Origin: Ancylobacter amanitiformis
GTDB taxonomy: Bacteria > Pseudomonadota > Alphaproteobacteria > Rhizobiales > Xanthobacteraceae
DNA length: 53,645 bases
Assembly (NCBI RefSeq): GCF_030814815.1
Contig: NZ_JAUSVR010000021.1
Span: 1-53,645, forward strand
Direction of reading: 5' to 3'
Shown here: piece by piece, positions 7,158 through 17,073 of the stretch
Layout of the letters: every line of letters starts with the position of its first letter
How positions within the stretch are numbered: the first letter of the stretch is position 1
The notes under the pieces: model-generated
Databases searched by the model: none
Told to the model about the DNA's origin: nothing
The model's input: only the letters and a program-made list of their open reading frames with translations
Translations under genes and position numbers: made by a program

Positions 7158-8381
7158 ATGCGCCGCGTTGTCGTAACCGGAATGGGCATTGTCTCGTCGA
7201 TCGGCAACTCCGCGCAGGAGGTGCTGGCCGCGCTGCACGAGGGCAAGAGCGGCATCACCCGCTCCCAGAGCTATGTCGATCTCGGCTTCCGCAGCCAGGT
7301 GCATGGCGCTCCGCAGCTTGACGCCAGCGCGATCGTCGACCGCCGCGCCATGCGTTTCCACGGCGGCGGCACCGCCTGGAATCACGTCGCCATGGATCAG
7401 GCGATCCGCGACGCCGGGCTTGAGGAGCACGAAATCTCCAATGAGCGCACCGGACTGGTGATGGGCTCGGGCGGCTCCTCCACCCGCACCATCGTGGAAG
7501 CGGCGGACATCACCCGCAAGAACAGCAGCCCCAAGCGGGTCGGTCCCTTCGCGGTGCCGAAGGCGATGGGCTCCACCGCCTCGGCGACGCTGTCGACCTG
7601 GTTCAAGATCAAGGGCGCGAGCTATTCCATCTCCGCCGCCTGCGCCACCACCAATATCTGCATCGGCAACGCCGCCGAGCAGATCCTGTGGGGCAAGCAG
7701 GACATCATGTTCGCCGGCGGCTGCGAGGACCTCGACTGGACCCTGTCGGATCTGTTCGACGCCATGGGCGCCATGTCCTCCGACTATAATGATCGCCCCT
7801 CGGTCGCGTCCCGCCCCTATGACAAGAACCGCGACGGCTTCGTCATCTCCGGCGGTGCCGGCGTGCTGGTCCTGGAAGAGCTGGAGCATGCCAAGGCCCG
7901 CGGCGCGCGCATCTATGCCGAGATCGTCGGCTATGGCGCCTCCTCGGACGGCGCCGACATGGTCGCCCCCTCCGGCGAGGGCGCGGCCCGCGCCATGCAG
8001 CTGGCGCTCCGGGACGTGAAGGGCGGGATCGACTACATCAACCCGCACGCCACCTCGACGCCGATCGGCGACCTCAAGGAAATCGAGGCGATTCGCGCCG
8101 TGTTCGGCGACAAGGCCCCGCCCATCTCCGCCACCAAGTCGCTGACCGGCCACTCGCAGGGCGCCACCGGCGTGCACGAGGCGATCTACTCGATCCTGAT
8201 GATGCAGAACGGCTTCATCTCGGCGAGCGCCCATATCGACGAGATCGACCCGGCCTTCGCCGACATGCCGATCGTGCGCGAGCGCGTCGACAATGTGAAG
8301 CTCGGCCGGGTGCTCTCCAACGGCTTCGGCTTCGGCGGCACCAACGCTGTCCTGGTGCTGCAGCACCCGGAAGCGGCCTGA
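7158..8381 (+). CDS. fabB: Beta-ketoacyl-ACP synthase I FabB
   Basis: This 407-residue condensing enzyme elongates the cis-3-decenoyl-ACP made by FabA. Its thiolase-fold active site is complete: Cys162 in SAACATTN, His297 in NPHATSTP, Lys327 in TKSLTG and His332 in GHSQGATG. ATG 7158 is preceded by GAAAGGAAG, a good ribosome binding site; the frame upstream of it is not conserved. It lies 120 bp after fabA and 28 bp before fabI, so the three are probably one transcript. Confidence 0.97.
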   Translation: MRRVVVTGMGIVSSIGNSAQEVLAALHEGKSGITRSQSYVDLGFRSQVHGAPQLDASAIVDRRAMRFHGGGTAWNHVAMDQAIRDAGLEEHEISNERTGLVMGSGGSSTRTIVEAADITRKNSSPKRVGPFAVPKAMGSTASATLSTWFKIKGASYSISAACATTNICIGNAAEQILWGKQDIMFAGGCEDLDWTLSDLFDAMGAMSSDYNDRPSVASRPYDKNRDGFVISGGAGVLVLEELEHAKARGARIYAEIVGYGASSDGADMVAPSGEGAARAMQLALRDVKGGIDYINPHATSTPIGDLKEIEAIRAVFGDKAPPISATKSLTGHSQGATGVHEAIYSILMMQNGFISASAHIDEIDPAFADMPIVRERVDNVKLGRVLSNGFGFGGTNAVLVLQHPEAA

Positions 8382-8409
8382 CCGGCCCCGACCTGAAGGG
8401 ACAACGACC

Positions 8410-9246
8410 ATGAGCCTGATGAAGGGCAAGCGCGGCCTCGTCATGGGTGTCGCCAACGATCATTCGATCGCCTGGGGCATCGCCAAGTCGCTGGCCGACC
8501 AGGGGGCGGAACTCGCCTTCACCTATCAGGGCGAGGCGCTGGGCCGGCGGGTCAAGCCACTCGCCGAAAGCGTCGGCAGCGATACGGTGCTGGCCTGCGA
8601 TGTCGAGGACATCGCCACGGTCGACGCCACCTTCGAGGCGCTGCAGCAGAAATGGGGCAGCATCGACTTCCTCGTCCATGCCATCGGCTTTTCCGACAAG
8701 AGCGAGTTGAAGGGGCGCTACGCCGACACCACGCGCGCCAATTTCGCGCGCACCATGGTGATCTCCTGCTTCTCCTTCACCGAGCTGGCCAAGCGCGCCG
8801 CCGCGCTGATGCCGCATGGCGGCTCGCTCATCACCCTCACCTATGGCGGCTCCACCCGCGTCATGCCCAATTACAACGTGATGGGCGTGGCCAAGGCGGC
8901 GCTGGAGGCGAGCGTGCGCTATCTCGCGGCCGATTACGGGCCGCAGGGCATCCGCGTGAACGCGATTTCCGCCGGCCCCATCCGCACTCTGGCGGGCGCG
9001 GGCATCGCCGATGCGCGGCTGATGTTCAACTACCAGAAGCGCCACGCGCCGCTGCGCCGCACCGTTTCCATCGACGAGGTCGGCGGCTCCGCGCTGTACC
9101 TGCTGTCCGACCTGTCGACCGGCGTGACCGGCGAGGTGCACTTCGTCGATTCCGGCTACAACATCATCTCGATGCCGCATCCCGACGCGTTGAAGGCGAT
9201 CGAGGATGCCGAGGTCAGCGCCGGCGGCGTCGCGGCGGCGGAGTAG
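8410..9246 (+). CDS. fabI: NADH-dependent enoyl-ACP reductase FabI
   Basis: FabI (278 residues) reduces trans-2-enoyl-ACP in the last step of each fatty-acid elongation cycle. It is an SDR with the Y-x6-K catalytic pair at Y155/K162 (YNVMGVAK), the family-specific N-terminus GLVMGVANDHSIAWG and the LKGRYADTT loop. The ISAGPIRTLAGAGI substrate-loop region is present. AAGGGACAACGACC before ATG 8410 is the ribosome binding site. The C-terminus after residue 260 is an alanine-rich tail not needed for the fold. It is the last gene of the fab operon. Confidence 0.96.
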   Translation: MSLMKGKRGLVMGVANDHSIAWGIAKSLADQGAELAFTYQGEALGRRVKPLAESVGSDTVLACDVEDIATVDATFEALQQKWGSIDFLVHAIGFSDKSELKGRYADTTRANFARTMVISCFSFTELAKRAAALMPHGGSLITLTYGGSTRVMPNYNVMGVAKAALEASVRYLAADYGPQGIRVNAISAGPIRTLAGAGIADARLMFNYQKRHAPLRRTVSIDEVGGSALYLLSDLSTGVTGEVHFVDSGYNIISMPHPDALKAIEDAEVSAGGVAAAE

Positions 9247-9373
9247 GTTTTTCCGCTCCCCTGCCCCCAAGGCAGGCCAGGCGATGCGCGGAGAGCCCGG
9301 AATCGCTTTCCAGGCTTCGCATCCACCATCCCGGATCGCCGGCGGCCACCCGGGACGGGTTTTCGAGCGAAGG

Positions 9374-10225
9374 CTACGCCCGGAGCGCGATCCGGTAGGG
9401 GTGGGCGGGATAGACGCCGAGGATGCGAACCTCCTTGGAGAAGAACGACAGTTCCTCCAGCGCCAGCTTCAGCCCGCGGTCGTCGGGATGGCCGTCGACA
9501 TCGGCATAGAACTGCGTGGCGAAGAACTCGCCGTCCAGCTGGTAGGATTCCAGCTTGGTCATGTTGACGCCGTTGGTGGCGAAGCCGCCCAGCGCCTTGT
9601 AGAGCGCGGCCGGCACGTTGCGCACCCGGAACACGAAGGTGGTGACGGTCGGCCCGTTGCCGGCCTCGGCCCATTCACCTTCGCGGGCGAGGATGATGAA
9701 GCGCGTGGTGTTGTGCGCGTCGTCCTCGATATTCTCGGCGACGACGTCGAGCCCATAGATCTCCGATGCCAGCCGCGAGGCGATGGCGGCGCGGGTCGGA
9801 TCGCCGGATTCCGCGACCAGACGGGCCGCTCCGGCCGTGTCGACGGCCACCACTGCCTTGAGGCCGAGCTTGCGAATCATGTTGCGGCACTGGCCGAGCG
9901 CCATGACATGGCTCTCCACCGTCTTCACCGTGGCGAGCGAGGCGCCGGGCACGGCCATGAGCTGATGCGATAGCGGCAGGAAGAATTCGCCGATGATGGT
10001 GAGGCCGGAAGTCGGCATCAGGTGATGGATGTCGGCGACGCGGCCGGCGATCGAATTCTCGATCGGGATCATGCCGAGATCCGCCTCGCCATTCTTCAGC
10101 GCCGCGAAGGCATCCTCGAAGGTCGCGCAGGGCACCGCCTCGAATTCGGGAAACACCTCGCGGCAGGCAATGTGCGAATTGGCGCCCGGCTCGCCCTGGA
10201 ACACGACGGTGCGGCGGGTGGTCAT
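9374..10225 (-). CDS. pheA: Prephenate dehydratase PheA
   Basis: This 283-residue monofunctional enzyme converts prephenate to phenylpyruvate in phenylalanine synthesis. The PDT domain runs from about 6 to 185, with GEPGANSH, IPIENSIAGRV and the catalytic TRF motif at 174-176 in HNTTRF. An ACT domain for phenylalanine feedback follows (~195-275), with GVNMTKLESYQ at the effector site. No chorismate mutase domain is fused. It lies 24 bp downstream of kdsB on the same strand and is convergent with fabI across 127 bp that contain only a weak CCTGCC/GGCAGG hairpin (9260-9276). Confidence 0.96.
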   Translation of the reverse strand: MTTRRTVVFQGEPGANSHIACREVFPEFEAVPCATFEDAFAALKNGEADLGMIPIENSIAGRVADIHHLMPTSGLTIIGEFFLPLSHQLMAVPGASLATVKTVESHVMALGQCRNMIRKLGLKAVVAVDTAGAARLVAESGDPTRAAIASRLASEIYGLDVVAENIEDDAHNTTRFIILAREGEWAEAGNGPTVTTFVFRVRNVPAALYKALGGFATNGVNMTKLESYQLDGEFFATQFYADVDGHPDDRGLKLALEELSFFSKEVRILGVYPAHPYRIALRA

Positions 10226-10249
10226 GATCTTGTCCTCGACTCTTCTGTT

Positions 10250-10993
10250 CTAAGCTTCGCGAGCGAGCAGCGAGCGTGCCCGTTCCAGATCCTCGGGCGT
10301 ATCCACCCCCAGCGGCACGGTGTCGACGACGGCGACATCGATGCGCATCCCCGCCTCCAGCGCGCGCAGCTGCTCCAGCTTCTCGCGGCTCTCCAGCGGC
10401 GAGGGCGGCAGCGCGACGAAGCGCTCCAGCGCGGCGCGGCGATAGGCGTAGAGGCCGATGTGATGGAACAGCGGCCCCTCGCCATGCGGCGCGGTGGCAC
10501 GGGTGAAATAGAAGGCGCGCAGGCGCGCGGGCGAGACCTGCGTCCCCACCACCTTGACCACATTGGGATTGGTGCGCTCGCCCGCGTCCACGATTTCCGC
10601 CGCCAGTGTGCCGATATCCACCGCCGGATCGTCCAGGAGCGCGACGGCGGCGCGGATCAGCCCGGGATCCAGCGTCGGCAGGTCGCCCTGCACGTTGACG
10701 ATGCGGCGAGCGCGGCCCTCGGGATCGACATGACCGAGCGCCTCGAAGATTCGGTCCGAGCCGGACGCGTGGTCGGAACGGGTCATGACGACCTCGTATC
10801 CCGCGCCCGCCACCGCCGCGCGCACGTCCTCATCGTCGGTGGCGACCACGACCCGGCCGATCCCTGCCGCGACGGAACGCCGCGTCACCTCGACGATCAT
10901 GGAACGGCCGCCGACATCGGCGAGCGGCTTGCCGGGCAGCCGGGTGGACGCCATGCGGGCCGGAATCAGAATAAGTGTGTCCCCTGCGGACAT
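10250..10993 (-). CDS. kdsB: 3-deoxy-manno-octulosonate cytidylyltransferase KdsB
   Basis: KdsB (247 residues) activates KDO to CMP-KDO for lipopolysaccharide inner-core assembly. The nucleotide-binding N-terminus is [33 protein letters not shown] and NVQGDLP supply the family motifs and metal ligands, and NPNVVKVV is in the usual position. The ATG is at 10993. The gene is divergent from cycM and precedes pheA; this three-gene grouping recurs in Bradyrhizobium and relatives. Confidence 0.95.
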   Translation of the reverse strand: MSAGDTLILIPARMASTRLPGKPLADVGGRSMIVEVTRRSVAAGIGRVVVATDDEDVRAAVAGAGYEVVMTRSDHASGSDRIFEALGHVDPEGRARRIVNVQGDLPTLDPGLIRAAVALLDDPAVDIGTLAAEIVDAGERTNPNVVKVVGTQVSPARLRAFYFTRATAPHGEGPLFHHIGLYAYRRAALERFVALPPSPLESREKLEQLRALEAGMRIDVAVVDTVPLGVDTPEDLERARSLLAREA

Positions 10994-11209
10994 GTGCAGG
11001 CCTTCGCATGAGTTTAGGCGGGGCGCGCGCCGCGCCGCGAGTGGCGAAACGTAGCAATCGCGGGGCGCTTATACGGGTTGCACGTCAACCGTCAAAATGA
11101 TTAGTTCCGCCGCGCGATTGGCGGCCGCGTCAGGTGGCTGTTACAGTCGGAGGGGCGTCGGCGAACCGGCCGGAGGGAACGCCGCCGGGTTTAGGGAGCA
11201 TCAATTTCA

Positions 11210-11791
11210 ATGGACGGCTTCGAGCTGAACAAGATTGCTGGGGCAGTTCTGGGCGTGCTGACCTTCACGCTCGGCCTGAACGTTTTTGCCGACATCCTTT
11301 TTTCCAGCCATGCGCCGGAAAAGCCGGGCTTCGAGATCGTCGTGCAGGAGACATCGACCGGGTCCGCCCAGGCGGCCGCGCCGGCCGAGGTGCCGATCGC
11401 CGAGCTGCTCGGCGCCGCGAGTGCGGAGAAGGGCGCCGCCGTCGCCAAGAAGTGCGCTGCCTGTCATAATTTCGTGGAAGGCGCCGGCGCCAAGGTGGGC
11501 CCGGACCTCTACGGCATCGTCGGCCGTCCGGTCGCCAGCGCGGAGGGCTTCGCCTATTCCGCCGCCCTGAAGGCGCATGGCGGCACCTGGACCTTCGATG
11601 AGCTGGCGGCCTTCATCAAGAACCCCAAGGCCGATATTCCCGGCACCGCCATGGGCTTTGCCGGCATCGCCAAGGAAACCGAGCGCGCGGACCTGCTGGT
11701 CTATCTCAACACGCTCTCGCACAGCCCGCAGCCGCTGCCCACGCCCGGCGCGGCACCCGCACCGGCGGCGGCTCCCGCGCCTGCCAACTGA
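11210..11791 (+). CDS. cycM: Membrane-anchored cytochrome c (CycM type)
   Basis: The 193-residue protein has one N-terminal membrane segment (~9-30), which is uncleaved and anchors a periplasmic class I cytochrome c domain. The heme site is CAACH (C82-H86) and the methionine ligand is M148 in PGTAMGF. The tail is Pro/Ala-rich (GAAPAPAAAPAPAN). In Bradyrhizobium, CycM carries electrons from the bc1 complex to the aa3 oxidase. It is divergent from kdsB and followed by a hairpin terminator. Confidence 0.9.
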   Translation: MDGFELNKIAGAVLGVLTFTLGLNVFADILFSSHAPEKPGFEIVVQETSTGSAQAAAPAEVPIAELLGAASAEKGAAVAKKCAACHNFVEGAGAKVGPDLYGIVGRPVASAEGFAYSAALKAHGGTWTFDELAAFIKNPKADIPGTAMGFAGIAKETERADLLVYLNTLSHSPQPLPTPGAAPAPAAAPAPAN

Positions 11792-11847
11792 TCGGGCTTC
11801 GCGCGGGAACCCTCGCGTTGGTTTGCTTCGAAATTCACGTTTCCGTC

Positions 11848-11879
11848 AGGCCGGTGGCGCTTCGCGCCCCGGCCTTATT
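11848..11879 (+). terminator. Intrinsic terminator after cycM
   Basis: AGGCCGG (11848-11854) pairs with CCGGCCT (11869-11875), and GGCGC pairs with GCGCC inside it around a TTC loop, with one bulged T. The stem is followed by TATTCTTTT, a pyrimidine-rich tract. It lies 57 bp after the cycM stop and ~100 bp before the peptide-transporter operon, so it insulates the two. Confidence 0.75.
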
Positions 11880-11975
11880 CTTTTCGGAACGTAACGGTTC
11901 ATAATCCGGCGAACGGTCGTCCGGCGCGGCTGCGCCGCGATACGGGGCACCACCCGCCTGCCACGAGGAGCCTGA

Positions 11976-13961
11976 ATGAACACCCGCCCCGCTCTCCGCC
12001 GCGCGCCATGCCGCGCGCCACGCCGCGCCCCTGCCGTGAATCCCGGGACGGCAATGCTGAGTGCGGCCCTGCTCGGGCTGATTCTGCTGGCCGGGCCGGC
12101 ATGGGCGCAAGAGGTAGCGCCAGCGGCGACGCAAGAGGCGGCGCCAGCGGCAGCCCAGCAGCCCTCTCCCTCCGCGAGCCCTGTGGCGGAGACGCGCGTA
12201 TGGCATCACGCGCTCTCGCTGCTGGGCACGCCGAAATACCCCGACGGTTTCAAGCATTTCGACTATGTGAACCCCGACGCGCCCAAGGGCGGGCTGCTGC
12301 GCCTGTCCTATGACGGCACCTTCGATTCGCTGAACGACATCATCACCCGCGGCACGCCGGTGGTGGGCCTGCAACTGATCTACGACACGCTGATGGCGCC
12401 CTCCTCCGATGAGGTGGCGACCGAATATGGCCTGCTGGCGGAAGCGGTGAGCTACCCCGCGGATTTCGCCTCTGTAACCTATCGCCTGCGTCCGGAAGCC
12501 AAGTGGCATGACGGCCAGCCGGTGACCGCGGAAGACGTGGTGTGGTCGTTCGAGCAACTGACGAAGAACAACCCGCGCCAGGCCTATTATTACAGCCACG
12601 TCAAATCCGCCGCCGTGACCGGCGAGCGCGAAGTGACCTTCACCTTCGATCAGGCGGGCAATCGCGAACTGCCGCAGATCGTCGGCCAGATCCGTGTCAT
12701 GCCCAAGCACTGGTGGACCGGCACCGATTCCAACGGCAAGCCGCGCGACATCAGCCAGACCACGCTGGAAATCCCGCTCGGCTCGGGCCCCTACAAGATC
12801 AAGCAGGTAGTGCCCGGCCGCACCATCGCTTTCGAGCGCGTGCCCGATTATTGGGGCCGCGACCTGCCGGTGAATGTCGGCACCAATAATTTCAACGAGC
12901 AGCGCTACGAGTATTTCCGCGACAGCACGGTGGAGCTCGAGGCCTTCAAGGGCGACCAGTACGATTTCCGTGTCGAGACCTCCGCCAAGGACTGGGCGAC
13001 CGCCTATGATTTCCCGGCGGTGAAACAGGGCAAGGTGATCTTGGAGGAGTTTGCCAACCGCGCCTCGGGCCAGATGCAGGCCTTCATCCCCAATCTGCGG
13101 CGCGAGAAGTTCCAGGACCAGCGGGTACGGCGCGCGCTCAACCTCGCGCTCGATTTCGACGGCATGAACCGCACCCTGTTCTTCGGCCAGTACAAGCGCA
13201 CCTCGAGCTATTTCCAGAACACCGAACTGGCCTCCTCCGGCCTGCCGCAGGGCAAGGAGCTGGAGATTCTGGAAAGCGTGAAGGACAAGGTGCCCGCGTC
13301 CGTCTTCACCACGCCCTACACCAACCCGGAAGGCTGGAGCGAGGGTCTGCGGCGCAGCAATCTGCGCGAGGCGGCAAACCTCTTGCGGCAGGCCGGTTTC
13401 GAGATAAAGAGCGGCAAGCTGGTGAACGCCAAGGGCGAGCCCTTCACCCTGGAGATTCTCATCGCCAATCCCGCCTTCGAGCGCGTCGCCTTGTTCTACA
13501 AGCCGGGGCTGGAGCGGCTCGGCATCACCGTCACGGTCCGGCAGGTCGATACCTCGCAATATATCAACCGGCTGCGCGCCCGCGATTACGACATGATCAT
13601 CGCCGGCTGGAGCCAGTCGCTGTCGCCCGGCAACGAGCAGCGCGATTTCTGGGGCTCGGATGCCGCCGATCGCGAAGGCTCGGGCAATTATGCCGGCATC
13701 AAGGACCCCGGTATCGACGCGCTGATCGAGAAGGTGATCTACGCCAAGGACCGCGGCGAACTGGTTGCCGCCACCCACGCGCTGGACCGCGCGCTGCTGG
13801 CGCATGATTACGTGGTGCCGAGCTGGAACTACCCCAACACGCGCACCGCGCGCTGGAACCGCTTCGGCCGGCCCGACAAGCTGCCGGAATATTCCTTCGG
13901 CTTCCCCGATATCTGGTGGTGGGACGCGCAGAAGGCGGCGCAGACCGGGGGGGGCCAGTGA
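11976..13961 (+). CDS. yejA: Peptide ABC transporter binding protein 1 (YejA-like, Sec signal)
   Basis: This family-5 extracellular solute-binding protein has 661 residues. An Arg/Pro-rich N-terminus leads to a Sec signal peptide (MLSAALLGLILLAGPAWA) with cleavage near AQE. An Ala/Pro/Gln linker built from two similar ~24-nt units (near 12108-12160) follows. The binding domain starts with HFDYVNPDAPKGG and contains RPEAKWHDGQPVTAEDVVWS and GSGPYKI. It would capture oligopeptides in the periplasm for YejBEF; E. coli YejABEF also takes up microcin C. The ATG follows GAGGAG. It opens the operon, and its TGA overlaps the GTG of the second binding protein. Confidence 0.9.
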   Translation: MNTRPALRRAPCRAPRRAPAVNPGTAMLSAALLGLILLAGPAWAQEVAPAATQEAAPAAAQQPSPSASPVAETRVWHHALSLLGTPKYPDGFKHFDYVNPDAPKGGLLRLSYDGTFDSLNDIITRGTPVVGLQLIYDTLMAPSSDEVATEYGLLAEAVSYPADFASVTYRLRPEAKWHDGQPVTAEDVVWSFEQLTKNNPRQAYYYSHVKSAAVTGEREVTFTFDQAGNRELPQIVGQIRVMPKHWWTGTDSNGKPRDISQTTLEIPLGSGPYKIKQVVPGRTIAFERVPDYWGRDLPVNVGTNNFNEQRYEYFRDSTVELEAFKGDQYDFRVETSAKDWATAYDFPAVKQGKVILEEFANRASGQMQAFIPNLRREKFQDQRVRRALNLALDFDGMNRTLFFGQYKRTSSYFQNTELASSGLPQGKELEILESVKDKVPASVFTTPYTNPEGWSEGLRRSNLREAANLLRQAGFEIKSGKLVNAKGEPFTLEILIANPAFERVALFYKPGLERLGITVTVRQVDTSQYINRLRARDYDMIIAGWSQSLSPGNEQRDFWGSDAADREGSGNYAGIKDPGIDALIEKVIYAKDRGELVAATHALDRALLAHDYVVPSWNYPNTRTARWNRFGRPDKLPEYSFGFPDIWWWDAQKAAQTGGGQ

Positions 13962-15868
13962 GCGCTCCTCTCTCCCGCCGCGCCATCCTCACGCTGGCAG
14001 CCGGTGCGGGCGCGGGTGCGATGCTGGTGCGCCCGCGCGGCGCCTTCGCGCAAAGCTCGCCCCCAGCGCCGGCGGCCGCGCCGGCCTCACCGATCCCCGG
14101 TGGCGAGGTGCATGGCCTTTCCGCCTTCGGCGACCTGAAATACCCCGCCGATTTCAAGCATTTCGACTATGTCGACCCGGAGGCTGCCAAGGGCGGCAGT
14201 TTCTCGCAGGTCGGCTCGACGGCGGCCTTCAACCAGTCGTTCCAGACCTTCAATTCGCTGAACGGCTACATCCTCAAGGGCGACGGCGCGCAGGGCATCG
14301 ATCTGATCTTCGATTCGCTGATGGTTCGCGCCTTCGATGAGCCGGACGCGGTCTACGGGCTGGTGGCAAGGAGCGTGTCCATCTCGCCGGACGGCACGGT
14401 CTACCGCTTTCGCCTGCGCCCCGAGGCGCGCTTCCACGACGGCACGAAGCTGACCGCCGAGGATGTCGCCTTCTCGCTCAACGTGCTGAAGGAGAAGGGC
14501 CACCCGGTCATCGGCCAGAACCTGCGGCAGATGGAGGGCGCGGAGGCGGAGGGCGAGGAGGTCGCCGTCGTCACCTTCTCCCCCGGACGGGCGCGCGACG
14601 TGCCGCTATTCGCGGCGTCGCTGCCGATCTTCTCGCGCGCCTATTACAGCGTGAAATCCTTCGAGGACAGTTCGCTGGATCCCCCGCTCGGCTCGGGCCC
14701 CTACAAGGTGGGCCGCTTCGAGCCGGGCCGCTATATCGCCTATGAGCGCGTGGCGGACTACTGGGGCGCGGGCCTGCCGGTGAATGCCGGGGTGAACAAT
14801 TTCGACACGCTCCGCTACGAGTATTTCCGCGATCGCGAGGTCGGCTTCGAAGCGTTCAAGGCGCGCGCCTATCTGTTCCGGCAGGAATTCACCGCGCGCA
14901 CCTGGGCCACCGGCTATGATTTCCCGGCGCTGCGCGAGGGCAAGGTCAAACAGGCCGTGCTGCCCGACAAGACCCCCTCGGGCGCGCAGGGCTGGTTCCT
15001 CAACCTCCGCCGCCCGCAATTTGCCGATCCGCGCATGCGCGAGGCGCTGTCCTATGCGTTCGACTTCGAATGGACCAACAAGAACCTGATGTTCGACCTC
15101 TACAGGCGGACGACCTCGTTCTTCGAGAATTCCGACCTGAAGGCGGAAGGCCCGGCCGGGCCGCAGGAGATCGCGCTGATGGAGCGGCTGGGCGACAAGC
15201 TCTCCGCCGCCGATATCGCCGCGCTCACGGGCGAGCCCTGGACGCCGCCGGTCTCGGACGGCTCGGGGCAGGACCGCACGCTGCTGCGCAAGGCGACGCA
15301 CTTGCTGCGCGAGGCCGGCTGGGTGATCAAGGACGGAAGGCTGGTCGATCCGCAGGGGCAGGCGCTCACCATCGAGTTCCTCGACGACGAGAACGGGCTG
15401 GAGCGCCACACCGCTCCCTTCATCAAGAACCTCAAGCTGCTCGGCATCGAGGCACATTTCCGCCTCGTCGATTCGCCGCAATACCAGCGGCGGCTGAATG
15501 ATTTCGACTTCGACGCGACGGTGCGGCGCTTCTCGGTCTCCACCGTGCCGGGCGAATCGCTGCGCAATTATTTCGGCTCGCGCGCCGCCGCCACGCCGGG
15601 CTCCAACAACCTGTCCGGCATCCAGGACCCGGTGGTGGACCTGCTGATCGAGCAGGTGATCCTTGCCGACACCCGGGACAAGCTGCGCACCGCCTGCCAT
15701 GTGCTGGACCGCCGGCTGCGGGCGGGGCGCTACTGGGTGCCGCACTGGTATTCGGCCGAGTTTCGCATTGCCTTCTGGGACGAGTTCGGCTGGCCCTCCG
15801 TTCCGCGCCCGGCCTATGACCGGGCGATTCCGGGAATCTGGTCGGCGCGACAGAAGTCGGCGGGATGA
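13958..15868 (+). CDS. yejA: Peptide ABC transporter binding protein 2 (YejA-like, Tat signal)
   Basis: This second family-5 binding protein (636 residues) starts at GTG 13958, which overlaps the upstream stop as GTGA. The N-terminus SRRAILTLAAGAGAG is a twin-arginine signal, unlike the Sec signal of its neighbour. The two mature proteins share the HFDYV(N/D)P opening, RPEA-(K/R)-(W/F)-HDG, LGSGPYK and the YEYFRD block, so they are an old tandem duplication. Both would deliver peptides to the same YejBEF complex. The Tat route may reflect folding in the cytoplasm or only signal divergence. Confidence 0.9.
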   Translation: MSAPLSRRAILTLAAGAGAGAMLVRPRGAFAQSSPPAPAAAPASPIPGGEVHGLSAFGDLKYPADFKHFDYVDPEAAKGGSFSQVGSTAAFNQSFQTFNSLNGYILKGDGAQGIDLIFDSLMVRAFDEPDAVYGLVARSVSISPDGTVYRFRLRPEARFHDGTKLTAEDVAFSLNVLKEKGHPVIGQNLRQMEGAEAEGEEVAVVTFSPGRARDVPLFAASLPIFSRAYYSVKSFEDSSLDPPLGSGPYKVGRFEPGRYIAYERVADYWGAGLPVNAGVNNFDTLRYEYFRDREVGFEAFKARAYLFRQEFTARTWATGYDFPALREGKVKQAVLPDKTPSGAQGWFLNLRRPQFADPRMREALSYAFDFEWTNKNLMFDLYRRTTSFFENSDLKAEGPAGPQEIALMERLGDKLSAADIAALTGEPWTPPVSDGSGQDRTLLRKATHLLREAGWVIKDGRLVDPQGQALTIEFLDDENGLERHTAPFIKNLKLLGIEAHFRLVDSPQYQRRLNDFDFDATVRRFSVSTVPGESLRNYFGSRAAATPGSNNLSGIQDPVVDLLIEQVILADTRDKLRTACHVLDRRLRAGRYWVPHWYSAEFRIAFWDEFGWPSVPRPAYDRAIPGIWSARQKSAG

Positions 15869-15966
15869 CGGATCGACCTAACAGGACGTTAAGTTGACGC
15901 CAGTGCCGACGACCGCCACCCTGTGCGCCGCTCGCTGAGGAAGCCCGGCGGAGAAAGCCTGATCGC

Positions 15967-17073
15967 ATGCTCGCCTATATCGTCCGCCGTCTCGCCCTGA
16001 TGGTGCCGACCATCGTCGGCATCATGCTGATCTCCTTCATCGTGGTGCAATTCGCCCCGGGCGGGCCGGTCGAGCGGGTGATCTCGCAGATCACCGGCGA
16101 GGGGACCGACGCCACCGCCCGCATTTCCGGCAGCGGCGGCGATTTCGGCGGCGGGGCGGGCGGCGCGCAGGCGGGCGACCCCACCGCCTCGAAATATCGC
16201 GGCGCGCAGGGGCTGGACCCCGCCTTCATCAAGGAACTGGAAAAGCAGTTCGGCTTCGACAAGCCGGCCTATGAGCGCTTCGGCAAGATGCTGTGGGACT
16301 ATGCCCGCTTCGATTTCGGGCGCTCCTATTTCCGCGACATCTCGGTCATCGACCTCATCCTGGAGAAGATGCCGGTCTCGATCTCGCTCGGGCTGTGGAT
16401 GACGCTGCTGACCTACGCCATCTCGATCCCGCTCGGCATCGCCAAGGCCGTGCGCGACGGCTCGCGCTTCGACATGTGGACCTCGGCGGTGATCATCGTC
16501 GGCTACGCCATACCGAGCTTCCTGTTCGCGATTCTCCTGATCATCCTGTTCGCCGGCGGCTCGTTCTTCTCGTGGTTCCCCTTGCGCGGGCTCACCTCCG
16601 ACAATTGGGACCAGATGTCGCTGGGGGCCAAGATCCTCGATTATTTCTGGCACCTGGCTTTGCCGATCATCTCCATGGTGCTCGGCGCCTTCGCCACCAT
16701 GGCGCTCCTGACCAAGAACTCGTTCCTCGACGAGATCCGCAAGCAATATGTCGTTACCGCGCGCATGAAGGGCCTGTCGGAACGCGCGGTGCTCTACCGC
16801 CATGTGTTCCGCAACGCGATGCTCATCATCATCGCCGGCTTTCCCGGCGCGTTCGTCGCCGCCTTCTTCTCCGGCTCGCTGTTGATCGAGACCATCTTCT
16901 CGCTCGACGGGCTGGGCCTGCTCGGCTTCGAGAGCGTGCTCAACCGCGATTATCCCGTGGTGTTCGCCAATCTCTACATCTTCTCGCTGGTCGGGCTGGT
17001 GGTGAACCTCATCTCCGATCTCACCTACACCTGGGTCGATCCGCGCATCGACTTCGACACGCGGGACGTCTGA
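15967..17073 (+). CDS. yejB: Peptide ABC transporter permease YejB
   Basis: The 368-residue inner-membrane permease belongs to the DppB/OppB type. It opens [20 protein letters not shown] (TM1), followed by a periplasmic loop with a Gly/Ala-rich insert (~55-70), then the transmembrane core with the EAA loop near [20 protein letters not shown]. YejB of E. coli is 364 residues. The 98-bp gap after the second binding protein has no hairpin. Its TGA overlaps the yejE ATG by one base. Confidence 0.93.
   Translation: MLAYIVRRLALMVPTIVGIMLISFIVVQFAPGGPVERVISQITGEGTDATARISGSGGDFGGGAGGAQAGDPTASKYRGAQGLDPAFIKELEKQFGFDKPAYERFGKMLWDYARFDFGRSYFRDISVIDLILEKMPVSISLGLWMTLLTYAISIPLGIAKAVRDGSRFDMWTSAVIIVGYAIPSFLFAILLIILFAGGSFFSWFPLRGLTSDNWDQMSLGAKILDYFWHLALPIISMVLGAFATMALLTKNSFLDEIRKQYVVTARMKGLSERAVLYRHVFRNAMLIIIAGFPGAFVAAFFSGSLLIETIFSLDGLGLLGFESVLNRDYPVVFANLYIFSLVGLVVNLISDLTYTWVDPRIDFDTRDV

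Noticed and set aside
7044..8456. 470-codon antisense frame over fabB
   Set aside because: fabB is complete with all catalytic residues; the antisense product has no family motifs.
16293..17072. 5' extension of yejE upstream of 17073
   Set aside because: It runs in another frame through yejB; the one-base TGATG overlap gives the natural start.
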